DNA of 64,000 nucleotides, taken from assembly GCA_026770025.1 (NCBI GenBank), contig JAMXDE010000076.1:1-64000 (forward strand), written 5' to 3'. Position numbers and translations under genes: made by a program. The stretch's first letter is position 1. Every line of letters starts with the position of its first letter. Source of the stretch: Craspedostauros australis (taxonomy: Eukaryota > Bacillariophyta > Bacillariophyceae > Mastogloiales > Achnanthaceae). The notes below the pieces were generated by a model. That model searched no databases and was not told the DNA's origin. It saw only the letters and a program-made list of their open reading frames with translations. This document shows positions 1 through 9,724 of the stretch, piece after piece.

Positions 1-216
1 CAAGTGATACTCACATATCCCACAGCCCATGCACATGCTCTATGAAAACAAGGTGCACTAGCACTATCACCTGATGGTGCTAAGACAAGGAAACATTGTG
101 GAATGCAGATAGACATTGATGGTAAGTACTGCTAGTTGGTAATGCAACTAGCTGCCACTGGTTTCATTGCTTTCATCACCTTGGAACGCTGCAATGGTTT
201 TCTCCAACTTCTCTTT

Positions 217-2769
217 TTACATCTTGAGAACCCAGATCTGTTGGAGAAGAGAAGTGTATCCTTTCATGTGCTCCTGCATCACTGTGTTGGCTATTTCAAG
301 GCTAGTGCACTTCTGCTCAAGCTTCTCTATTTTTCTGCGCTGCTTCCGTATGGTCTGTTGCATGTTCTCATTCATTGTTGCAGCAACTGACATGGTTGCA
401 ATGTGTTGGGCATGAGGTGCATCCCTGGTTGCCCTGTGTGGCCTCTTCAAAGGAGATGCGGAGGGTGAGATGATGACAGATGGTTTTCCAGCACCATCTT
501 CACTGTCAGTGTCATGAATGTGGATCATCTTGGGGAGGCATGAAGCAAAATGGGAAGAGTTGTTGTCATCACTCTCCACCTCAGATGAGGAAGGAACCCA
601 TGACTCACCAGAGAGAGCAGTGGAATTCACAGGATCCATCCAGCCTTTGTCCCTGCACTCATCTCCTTCAGAGGAGGAGGACTCCATGTCATCATGCTGT
701 GGAGATGCAGGCTTCTGTGGTGGTCTCCTTGGAACAGCAGGATGTGTCTCTTCATTTTCCTCATCAGAAGGCTCATACTGGGGGCCTCCTCCCATGACCC
801 AAACTGGCTCTTCATCTTCCTCATCAGAAGGTTCATATATTGCTGCTGTGGCTTTGGCAACCTCCTCCTCCTCTTCTTCACCAGATCATTCGTAGACTGA
901 GGCAGTGACTTGATCTGTCACCTTGGCATCTGGTCCTGCTTCATGGAAAGCCATCTCATCCACATTCTGGCCACTCTGCTTTGCTTGCTCTATCATGGCC
1001 ACCTGGTTGTCAGTCAGCTTGGTTGCATTGTACTGTGTGGATGCCACCATGACAATACCCTCTGTACGAATTTGGAGCCTGTTCTTGAGTCCTTTGTTGT
1101 AAAGCTTGATGTTGGTTGACTCCAAGGCATCAAACTTGGTCTTGGGTCTCTCCATGAGCTGTCTCTTGTCTCCCTTGTTGAGCCTGGGCAATCTGAAGTA
1201 CATCAGCACATGTTCACTGACCTCAAGAATGGCATCTTCTGGCAACTTGATGAGCTTGTTGATGGTGAGCTCACCAGTTGCCATCATGAACCTCAAGCAC
1301 CTGCCAACACTTCTGAAATGATCTGTGGCCATGTCTATCTTGATGGCCCTTCCAATTTCATAGGTGGAGTTGCCAAGGTAGTCACAGTCTCTCATTCATT
1401 TTACCAGAGTCCACCAGATATGAGAAGGAATCTCCTTGTCTGTCATTCCCTCCATGGTGACCTTGGTGGGTGAGTCTGACTTGAGGCAATTGACCATGTC
1501 AACCAGTTCTTGTCTCATGTTTTCAGACAAGGTATTGGCTGTGACCAAGTGATATGGTCTGACAACAGGGAGCAGCTCGCCCTGATACTCTGGATGAAGC
1601 TGTTCCACTTTGAGCTGGTCCATGGAATCAACTTGCTCACCATGCATATCAGCCCTGTCTGACAGGCTTCTGAAGTATAGCCTCAGGGCATTGGAAGTGG
1701 TAGTGTAGTTGTCAATGATCCTGGCATTTGCAGGGCCCACTGAGATTGGCTCCCCCTTGAGCTTGGAGTTGCAGATCACATCATTGATCTTTCCAGTTCT
1801 GGCTGAGTGTGCAGAGAAGTATCTGAGAGGGTAGCCTGCATGGTAGCACAGCTTAGCAAGGCTGTTGCAGATTGTTTCAGTGTTTGCAACTCCAAACAGG
1901 TAGCCTGGATGCTTCTACTTCTGCATGCTGTATGCCCTGAGATACCTCCTCATGGCCACTGAGGCTTCAACACTCAGCACTGCCTCCCTGGGGGTCATGT
2001 CTGTCTCAGCTCTCTTCTGTGATTTGAAATAGATCACATACTGCTTGGTGGTCTTGTTGTAGGATGGCCACTTCATAGCCTTGCCGACTGCTGCCTTGCC
2101 TCTTGCTCCAGTTTCAAATAGGAAGAAGAGCAAAGCAATATCCCTGCAACCAGTTGGGGTGGGTGGTGCAGCTTGTTGGAGCCTCATGATGTCTGGTCAA
2201 GTGAGGGGCTCTGATCTCTGGACATTCTGGGCTGGTCTGATGTTGATTCGTTTGAGGTTGTGGTAGATGATGGAGAATGTAGATGAGCTTTCAGACAGTG
2301 CCGTGAGCCCTGTAGCTGCGTTGTGGATATTGCTCCAGGAGGGGAACCTCTTGTGGATCTCATTATAAGCCCTCCTTGCATCCTTGGCCACAATGGTGTG
2401 GAGGCTGATGGTTGGAACCCTGTAGAGAACAGCCCATGTGATGTACAGGGAAAGGCAAGCTCCCAGGTAATCTCCAGGGAACACTGCCTCCCAGGTCTCA
2501 TGTAGGGTGAAGTCCATTGGTTCTCTGGCTGGGTCGTGGTCTGGCCTGTCATCTGGTTGGTCTTCATCTTCTTGACTGGTGTGAACGAAGAAAGCATCCA
2601 CTAGCTTCTCCATTCTGTTCAGCTCTTGTTTCTCCTTGGGTGTGAGATACATCTGAGGATTTTGCATCACTGTATTGAAGAAGTTGAGCATATCATCTGT
2701 ACCTGGAAGCCTCTGGTCTGGTGGCACATCAGTGACATCCATAGTGGCAGTGTTGTTTTGTTGTGCCAT
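217..2769 (-). pseudogene. Tyrosine recombinase, stop-interrupted (copy A)
   Basis: One frame runs from an ATG at 2769 down to 217, about 850 codons, broken by in-frame stops near 2197 (TGA), 1912 (TAG), 1396 (TGA) and 886 (TGA). The order is: N-terminal helical region (motif PKEKQELNRM); catalytic core with box I 'FETGARGK' (Arg codon at 2101-2103), box II 'HSAR' (His 1807-1809, Arg 1798-1800) and the presumed nucleophile Tyr in 'LRLYFR' (1675-1677); an uncharacterised domain (886-1395); a Ser/Asp/Glu-rich tail with repeated 'EPSDEE'; and a C-terminal coiled coil (about 217-370). These are the conserved residues of strand-exchanging tyrosine recombinases, so the family call is good. The TGA at 1396 is followed immediately by an ATG. 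With four stops this copy should be inactive. Confidence 0.7.
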
Positions 2770-2865
2770 GATGACTTCTGGATTGAAATGTGCCTGTTGG
2801 TTGCTATTGGATAGAAGCAACCTGGCTGGTTCCAGGGTGGTAGGGATGAAGGTGGATGAACTCAA

Positions 2866-2990
2866 GCTGGGATGGTCAGTGGTGACTGTACACAAGCTGG
2901 GATGGCTTGATACTGGACGGAGACGAGCTGGGATGGCTTGATATTGGATGGACTCAAGCTGGGATGGCTTGATACTGGATGGAGGCTGTC
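2866..2990. repeat. Short tandem repeat, ~27-36 bp units
   Basis: Four imperfect units beginning AGCTGGGATGGCTTGATA, spaced about 27-36 bp, lie just upstream (minus strand) of the copy A recombinase ATG. Copy C has an 11-bp minisatellite at the equivalent position. Confidence 0.7.
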
Positions 2991-2994
2991 CCAA

Positions 2995-3347
2995 GCCTGC
3001 TTCGTGTTGCCGGTTGGATGGTCGTTGTTTCGTGAGTTGTTGAAGATCTCTGCGGCTACCTTTCCGGCATCAGTTGAAGCGTCGATACACATCAGCAAGA
3101 AGTTGAAGGCCTTCTTTGCCCTCTTGTAGTCCGCCTTGGTCTCTGCTGTTGATGCTGAGAGCTTCACCATCGCTGCAATTGGGATTTCATCGATCCCAAG
3201 GTAGATGTCGTCCAGGTCCAGCGATGATGCCTTCGCCATGAAGCGCATCTCCCAGTAACGCCAACCATCCTGCTTTCCATCGAATAGAATCACACAGAGA
3301 GATGTTTCTCCTGTCGTAGATGCTTCAGTCGTCATGGTGTTGATCAC
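2995..3347 (-). pseudogene. Copia-type gag fragment
   Basis: The minus-strand frame opens with an ATG at 3347 and reads a typical Copia gag N-terminus: an 'FDGKQDGWRYWEMRF' segment (aromatic W..W core), then an acidic/helical stretch and 'AFNFLLMCI', ending in 'KQAWDSL'. It then runs into the tandem repeat and copy A. No protease, integrase or reverse transcriptase follows, so this is a fragment. The join to the recombinase element suggests insertion of one element beside or into the other. Family inferred from the gag pattern only. Confidence 0.55.
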
Positions 3348-3949
3348 TTGCAGTCTTGCTTCGATTCTTTACCTCCTGCTTGCTCACTGACTTGTTCAGT
3401 TGATTGCTTGCTTCTCTTTGTCTCACTGACTTGTTTTCAGTGAAGTGCCAGCTTCTCTTGGGTACTCCTCTTTCCTGTTGTCTGATCTTGTATTCAGATC
3501 AATTCAGATGTGACTGTCTCTCTCTCTCTCTCTCGTTCTGGATCTGTACTGATGTCAGTTCAGTTACAATCCCTGCTCAGCTTCCAACTGTCTTGGGCTG
3601 ATCTTGTCTGTCCTGAAGTGGTTTCTTTTCTGCCACTTCGAAGTGTGTTAAGAAATCCACTTGGCGTAAATTGAGAGTCCTTGTTTCACACAAATTGTGC
3701 TGTATTTTTATTTTGTTTTGTTGTTGTTCTTGTTTGTTGTTCTCGATGGCAAATTATGAGACCAAGATTTCCATCTTGTCACACAATTTCCCATCTCCAC
3801 TTTTGCATTCATACTCTACATTCATTGTTCCACTTTTACAATTGTCTTCATGTCGTGTGCTACTGACATGCTGCTGATCTTCATTCGGTGTGCCATTAAC
3901 TTGCTGCTGATCTTCATGCAGTTTTGTAGTATCTGTGATTCCCAACACA
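3348..3949. other. Non-coding interval between mobile elements
   Basis: T-rich interval between the gag fragment (-) and copy B of the recombinase element (+). It contains a short (TC)n run near 3513-3535. I see no supported gene. Confidence 0.5.
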
Positions 3950-4335
3950 GAATCACTTGCCCCATCAACAGGAGATTGACTGCGATCCCCTGCATCGATC
4001 TCTCGCCCACAACAAGCAAAGACAGACCAATTGCATCACCTGTGTGAGCCAGAATCACTTGCCCCATCAACAGGAGATTGACTGTGAGCCACTCCATCGA
4101 TCTCTCGCCCACAATAAGCAAAGACAGACCAATTGCATCGCCCTTGCGAGCTGGAATCACTTGAGCATCAACAGGAGATTGACTGCGATCCCCTGCATCG
4201 ATCTCTCGCCCACAACAAGCAAAGACAAACCAATTGCATCACCTGTGTGAGCCAGAATCACTTGCCCCATCAACAGGAGATTGACCGTGAGCCACTCCAT
4301 TGATCTGTCACCCTCAACAAGCAAAGCTGATCCTA
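3950..4335. repeat. 102-bp tandem repeat, about four units
   Basis: Units starting at AATCACTTG are seen at 3951, 4053, 4155 and 4256 (period 101-102 bp). Each contains GGAGATTGAC and CGATCTCTCGCCCACAA variants. The array ends about 140 bp before the recombinase ATG of copy B, so it may be a promoter or recombinase-binding region. That role is inferred from position only. Confidence 0.8.
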
Positions 4336-4474
4336 GCTGAACCACCATTGCAATACACCACACTGGAACACATCACAACATATCGCAACAAGCCACACCA
4401 AGTTGTATCACAACACAAACACAAACACAAGCACAAAAAACAACACGGCATATCACAGCACAGTACATCACACC

Positions 4475-5870
4475 ATGACTGACCGCAACACCAATGCCAA
4501 CATGGCTGAAAAAGCCAACAATGCCAACCCAAGGGATGATGATATCATGCATGAGTTGCTGGATGATCTCTTTCCAGACACTCACACCATGTTTGGCTTC
4601 TTCAACATGGTGAGAGTTGATCCACAAATCTTTTTGCGCCCCAAGGAGAAGCAAGAACTCCACAGGATGCGCAAGCTGATTGATGACTTCTTTGAGCACA
4701 ACGACTGGGAAGATATTGTCTTCAAAGACCATCGAGCAGACAACAATCCCAACCGGGATCCTGTGGACTTCACCAAGCAGCAAACATGGGAGACAATGTT
4801 CCCCAATGATGCATTGGGTTCCTGTCTGGCACTCTACATCACCTGGGTGGTACTCTATCATGTACCAACATTAAGCCTGCTGACCATCATGGCCAAGGGT
4901 GCCCGGATGGCCTTCCATGAGATCACTCAACGCTTCAAGGGTTGGACCGACATCTACAACGTGGCTGCGGGCCTCAAGCAGCTTGGAGAGAACTCTGAAC
5001 ACTTTGCCATCGTTTGCACGAACCTCAAGCGGATCTGCATCAGGCCATCACACAACGTGCAACGAGCAGAGTCAATCACCCTCCCTGACGTCCGGCGTCT
5101 ACAGCTTGCGACACACCCAACACCAAATGGGTACCGTGACATTGCTCTTCTCTACTTCCTCTTTGAGACAGGTGCAGGAGGAAAGGCTGCAGTGGACAAG
5201 GAAATGAAATGGCCAAAGTATGACCACAATACCAAGCGCTACATCATCTACTTTGCCTCCCAGAAGAAGGCTGAAACAGACATGGCACCGCGAGAGGCTG
5301 TACTAGCCGAGGAAGCTTCAGTGGCAATGGCAAGGTTCCTCAAAAGCCACAGAAACCAGCTTTGGAAGCATCCGGACAAGCTCTTTGGAGTTGCAAGCAC
5401 TGAAAGGATCAACAACATCACAAGCAATCTCTGCCTTCTTGCGGGGTATCCCAAGAGGTTCTTCTCTGCCCACTCGCCTCGCACAGGCCGCATCAATGAT
5501 GAAATGTGCAAGGCCAAGTTACACAAACTGCCAATATCCTCTGGTGATGCCGATGCTCGCATCATTGGGGACTATACCACCACCTCCAATGCAATGCACC
5601 TCTACTTCCGCAGTCTCTCCGACCGAGCTGACATGTATGTGGGTCAGATTGACGACATGTCAGAACTGACAGTTGAGCAGCTGCATCCAGAACTCAAGGG
5701 GAAGCTTCAGCCCATTGTGAGGCCTCACCTCCTCAAGTCCAGCAGCCCCATGACTTCAGAGATGCGGGAGCATGACATCAACAATGCTCCCATCTTTTCC
5801 AAAAGCCTCTGGTGGTTTGTAGATGAGGACAAGGAACATGCAGGGTACGCTGCCAACCTTTCGGCTCTCA
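4475..5870 (+). pseudogene. Tyrosine recombinase of Crypton-like element, copy B (catalytic Arg lost)
   Basis: Plus-strand open frame homologous to copies A and C: same 'RPKEKQELHRM' N-terminal motif, core domain and 'HSPRTGRIND' box II, with the Tyr in 'MHLYFR'. I take the start at 4475 (an in-frame ATG exists at 4403; the homologous ATG is 4502). Unlike A and C the frame has no internal stop through the recombinase. However, box I reads 'FETGAGGK': the Arg codon is replaced by Gly at 5177-5179, which should abolish catalysis. Past about 5870 the frame stays open to 6256 but similarity to copies A and C ends and the minus strand looks coding instead, so the tail is probably read-through into unrelated DNA. 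Confidence 0.65.
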
Positions 5871-5879
5871 ATTGTGACA

Positions 5880-6866
5880 GTCGCATCACGTTTGGTGATG
5901 CAGGCTGGCATGTGGAAGTCCACACCAATCATCCGATTCTTCTTACCAGGAGGCCTCCACACTTGTGTTGTGTGGAACACCTCTATGGTTCGACGAAATT
6001 TGCGGAACTGTGTGACACGTTGCTCCTCTGGAAGGTTGAAGAAACGTTGAAACCTTGCAGTGATGGGGCCACTGGGTGGGACCTTGTGTGGGGGGCGACA
6101 CTGGCTCAAGTTTCACTCCAACATATCCAATGTCGTGGTCGGAGCCACTGTCCACAACATCGGAATCATGGCTTGAAGCATCCGACATGCTCTGGACACT
6201 GCTGTCAGTATCCTCTGCAGCATGGGGTTGAAGCTGGGGTGTGCTTGAGTGCTTGAGTGCTTGAGTGCCCTCTGGTGGTTGCGACGGCGTGGACTTCTGA
6301 TTCTTGCTGCATGGCTGTGACTATGCTCCTTGTTAGTTCTCTTTATGTGTTGGAGACGTTGTTGCTGTGGTTGTGGTTGTCAGAGGTGGATGTCGTGGTG
6401 TCCATGTTGTCAAGTGGAAGGAGCTTGGATCCAAGCTTTGATTGAGAGATCTGATGGGGCTGGCCATCCACTTTTTTGCATTTGCAATGTGCAAACCACA
6501 CATGTTGGTGTGTACCACAAACAGAGAAAGGCAATGGGTGAGACGTGGGTGGAATGGCGATGTTGTACGCAAATGATGCTTGATCACATGGTGGTCAGAG
6601 AACAGAGACTTCAGCACACACATCGACACGGAACTGCTTCAACCACATGTGCACTTACTGTGGAACAAGTTCTTTTTGACCAAACTTCGTTTGAAGTCAC
6701 GTAGAGTCTGACCAATTTTTTTGGAATCATACTTGCATAGAAATGAATGGTGGAGACGCAGACGTTCTGCCTCCCAGTTCCATTTTGTTGGGTCGTCAAT
6801 TAGTGCCTTCATCAAGGCAGCCGCATCAGGCCCATCTTTGTAAAAGCGGACATCAGAGCCCACCAT
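5880..6866 (-). pseudogene. Broken minus-strand gene abutting copy B, unknown product
   Basis: Two minus-strand stretches look coding. One begins with ATG at 6866 and reads about 75 residues rich in charged helices ('LRDFKRSLVKKNLFHSK'). The other, at about 5880-6110, includes 'FNLPEEQRVTQFRKFRRT' and 'WRPPGKKNRMIGVDFHMP'. The sequence between them is frame-shifted or intronic. I do not recognise the family. It lies immediately downstream of, and antisense to, the recombinase of copy B, so copy B may have inserted into it. It may instead belong to another transposon. Confidence 0.35.
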
Positions 6867-6915
6867 TGTTGTGTTGTTGTTGTGTGTGCGTTGGTGTGAG
6901 GTGTTGTGTGTTTGT

Positions 6916-7624
6916 TATCAACATCTAGATCGAAATTAGGTACCCATCTCCCATGACTGAAATGTGATTCACTATTTTTTGATTCGACTCGATTTGAGAG
7001 TATAGTCGAGTGAGTCTTGATTACACGATTGATATTCAGTCACTACTGTCATCGAACCTGACGTAGGCACTGACATCATCGTATGACGTCAGAGGATTGG
7101 TCATTGTGATCCTCGGAATCGAGATTATATTTTAGTCATGGTGTGCTGACTTGTCTAGCAAAGCCGAGTGCATCATTGAGCACGTGGCAACAACATTTAG
7201 GATCCGGAAGAACATCGTCAGAGGTGATGCATGCACCTCGTCGACGTAGACGGATCAATCCATATGTGATCAAACAGAGATCAAGATTAGGCAAGACCAG
7301 GAGAGATGAAGAAAGACCCAAGGGCAAGAATAACACGGGATATCGTGTAAATCAACATGCCATCTTGGGCAATGTTTTGGGAAAGACTGCGAGAGAAACC
7401 ACGAGGTAATCGAGCAGCACGTTAGCAACCGTGCATTAGGCACCATCATTAGAAATAGGAGATCATCATCTCATAATCCAAACTCAATCATCAATTGACT
7501 ACAACTAACTTAGAACAACAACAAACACCAAACATCTCCAACTTCACCTATTGGATTGATCACCCAGGCGGCGTAGTAAGTGCAGTGTTTGGTGCCCTGT
7601 CCTGCGTGTAATTGCTGATTATCA
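6916..7624 (+). mobile_element. Solo LTR of the Copia family
   Basis: 709-bp sequence closely matching the two LTRs of the element at 9012-17530, beginning TATCAACATC and ending GCTGATTATCA. It is flanked by a perfect 5-bp direct repeat TTTGT (6911-6915 and 7625-7629), the expected target duplication. The coding region is absent, so it arose by recombination between the LTRs of an older insertion. It is visibly more diverged from the 9012 and 16818 LTRs than they are from each other. Confidence 0.92.
7084..7091. promoter_or_regulatory. CRE-type palindrome in solo LTR
   Basis: TGACGTCA palindrome preceded by a TGACGT half-site at 7059-7064; the same pair is kept in both LTRs of the full element. 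Confidence 0.45.
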
Positions 7625-7639
7625 TTTGTGTTGTGGCTG

Positions 7640-8545
7640 CGTCGTGTTGTGTTCTGTTGCATTGTGTTGCGTCGTGTTGTGTTGTGTTCTGTTGCGTCGT
7701 GCTGTGTTGTGTTCTGTTGCGTCGTGTTGTGTTGTGTTCTGTTGCGTCGAGTTGTGTTTTGTTGCGGTGTGTTCTGTTGCGGTGTGTTATATTGCGTTCT
7801 GTTGCGTCACGTTGTGAGTTGCGTTCTGGTGCATTCTGGTGCATTCTGGTGCATTCTGGTGCGTTCTGGTGCGTTCTGGTGCGTTCTGGTGTGGTGTGGT
7901 GGGTTGTGTTGTGGTGGGCTCTGTTGTGGTGGGCTCTGTTGTGGTGGGCTCTGTTGTGGTGGGCTCTGTTGTGGTGGGCTCTGTTGTGGTGGGCTCTGTT
8001 GTGGTGGGCTCTGTTGTGGTGGGCTCTGTTGTGGTGGGCTCTGTTGTGGTGGGCTCTGTTGTGGTGGGCTCTGTTGTGGTGGGCTCTGTTGTGGTGGGCT
8101 CTGTTGTGGTGGGCTCTGTTGTGGTGGGCTCTGTTGTGGTGGGCTCTGTTGTGGTGGGCTCTGTTGTGGTGGGCTCTGTTGTGGTGGGCTCTGTTGTGGT
8201 GGGCTCTGTTGTGGTGGGCTCTGTTGTGGTGGGCTCTGTTGTGGTGGGCTCTGTTGTGGTGGGTTGTGTTGTGGTGGGTTGTGTTGTGGTGGGTTGGGTT
8301 GTGGTGGGTTGTGTTGTGGTGGGTTGTGTTGTGGTGGGTTGTGTTGTGGTGGGTTGGGTTGTGGTGGGTTGGGTTGTGGTGGGTTGGGTTGTGGTGGGTT
8401 GTGTTGTGGTGCGTCGTGTTGTGGTGCGTCGTGTTGTGGTGCGTCGTGTTGTGGTGCGTCGTGTTGTGGTGCGTCGTGTTGTGGTGCGTCGTGTTGTGTT
8501 GTGTTGTGGTGCGTCGTGTTGTGGTGCGTCGTGTTGTGTTGTGTT
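7640..8545. repeat. G/T-rich minisatellite, mainly 15-bp units
   Basis: Starts with irregular GTTGTGTTCTGTTGCGTC units, then a 10-bp unit (TTCTGGTGCA/G, about 7830-7885), then more than 20 head-to-tail copies of CTGTTGTGGTGGGCT (about 7919-8260). This grades into GTGTTGTGGTGGGTT and finally GTGTTGTGGTGCGTC. Because 15 is a multiple of three, every frame on both strands stays open, giving long but meaningless ORFs (over 300 codons). Confidence 0.93.
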
Positions 8546-8886
8546 GTGTTCTGAGTTTTGCGATTTTGTTTTTGTGGGATCATCGACTCGTTTGGACAGG
8601 ATGTATGGCCGTTTTGGTGGACGTCGCGACTGTAGTTGTCGTGTTGTAACACTGCTGTGGGTGTAATGGCGCGTACTGCTGCGTTCATGTGGGCTCCTTT
8701 GTTTCTCCCATCCTTCGTTTGTGTTGAAACCAAACAGCACAGTCGTGTGCTCCGCCGCGATGCGGATGCGTTTCTGTCTGGTCATGCGCATGCACAGGAC
8801 CTGGCGCAAACGGGTCGCCATGTGACAACCATCGTCATTGGTCGTGGTCTCACAAGGTAGCGGAAAGGCCATGCAGGATTCGACAG

Positions 8887-9006
8887 TCAGCTGTAGGGGC
8901 GAACCACACCCTCGTGAGTTGAGAAGGAGGAAAATGCCACAGCGCATTCCGCACCAGTGGTTGCCGATGACTCGCAAGGTCGTGAAAAGACCATCCAGGA
9001 TCGGAC
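8887..9006 (-). pseudogene. Peptide-level duplicate fragment, left of Copia insertion
   Basis: The minus strand reads '..MVFSRPCESSATTGAEC..', which aligns at protein level with '..MVFSRHSETSTTSASEC..' at 17539-17660, beyond the other end of the Copia element. Conservation of peptide above that of DNA suggests two copies of a former coding exon. Product unknown. Confidence 0.35.
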
Positions 9007-9011
9007 AATTC

Positions 9012-9724
9012 TATCAACATCTAGATCGAAATTAGGTACCCATCTCCCATGACTGAAACGTGATTCACTATTTTTTGATTCGACTCGATTTGAGAGTATA
9101 GTCGAGTGAGTCTTGATACACGATTGATATTCGGTCACTACGGTCATCGAACATGACGTAGGCACTGACATCATCGTATGACGTCAGAGGATCGGTCATT
9201 GTGATCCTCGGAATCGAGATTATGTTTTAGTCATGGTACACTGACCTGTCTAGCCATGCCGAGTGCATCATCGAGCACGTGGCAACAATACTTAGGATCC
9301 AGAACAACATCGTCAGAGGTGATGCATGCACCTTGTCGACGTAGACGGATCAATCCATATGTGATCAAACAGAGATCAAGATTAGGCAAGACCAGGAGAG
9401 ATGAAGAAAGACCCAAAGGCGAGAATAACACGGAGTATCGTGTAGATCAACATGCCATCTTGGGCAATGTCTTAGAAAAGACTGCGAGAGAAACCACGAG
9501 GTAATCGAGCAGCACGTTAGCAACCGTGCATTAGGCACCATCATTAGAAATAGGAGATCATCATCTCATAATCCTTACTCAATCATCAATTGACACACTA
9601 ACTTAGCAACAACCAAATACACCAAACATCTCCAACTTCACCTATTGGATTGATCACCCAGGCGGCGTCGTAAGTGCAGTGTTTGGTGCTCCCCTCTTGT
9701 CCTGTGTGTAATTGCTGATTATCA
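9012..9724 (+). repeat. 5' LTR of Copia element
   Basis: 713 bp, starts TATCAACATC and ends GATTATCA, that is TA..CA rather than the usual TG..CA. Boundaries are fixed by the target duplication and by the solo LTR, which has the same ends. Confidence 0.95.
9179..9186. promoter_or_regulatory. CRE-type palindrome in 5' LTR
   Basis: TGACGTCA, with a second TGACGT half-site at 9154-9159. TGACGT/ACGTCA is the core bound by bZIP factors and is the core of the CO2/cAMP-responsive elements described in diatom carbonic anhydrase promoters. It lies in the first quarter of the LTR, where U3 promoter elements are expected. Function inferred. Confidence 0.45.

Larger units (their letters stand above)
1..2994 (-). 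mobile_element. Crypton-like tyrosine-recombinase element, copy A (left end outside window)
   Basis: Degenerate mobile element read on the minus strand. Its decoded frame is a tyrosine recombinase with no reverse transcriptase or RNase H around it, which fits Crypton-type DNA transposons better than DIRS or Ngaro retroelements. Positions 1-1848 match 20161-22008 (copy C) with only four differences that I can count, in the same orientation and at a constant 20160-bp offset. From 1849 on, identity falls abruptly to roughly three quarters. The element probably continues to the left of base 1. The assignment to Crypton rests on domain content; the termini are not defined. Confidence 0.7.

Noticed and set aside
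1396-1398. TGA reassigned to an amino acid
   Set aside because: Host genes in the window (RPLP2, VPS2, receptor, copia gag-pol) read without internal TGA and end normally; TAG stops also occur in the broken recombinases.
7640-8545. CRISPR-like array
   Set aside because: Head-to-tail repeats with no unique spacers, in a eukaryotic contig without cas genes; the same applies to the 11-, 23- and 102-bp arrays.
7612-8977. Long ORFs (up to 396 codons) on both strands across the 15-bp array
   Set aside because: The period is a multiple of three without stops, so all frames stay open; the products are five-residue repeats.
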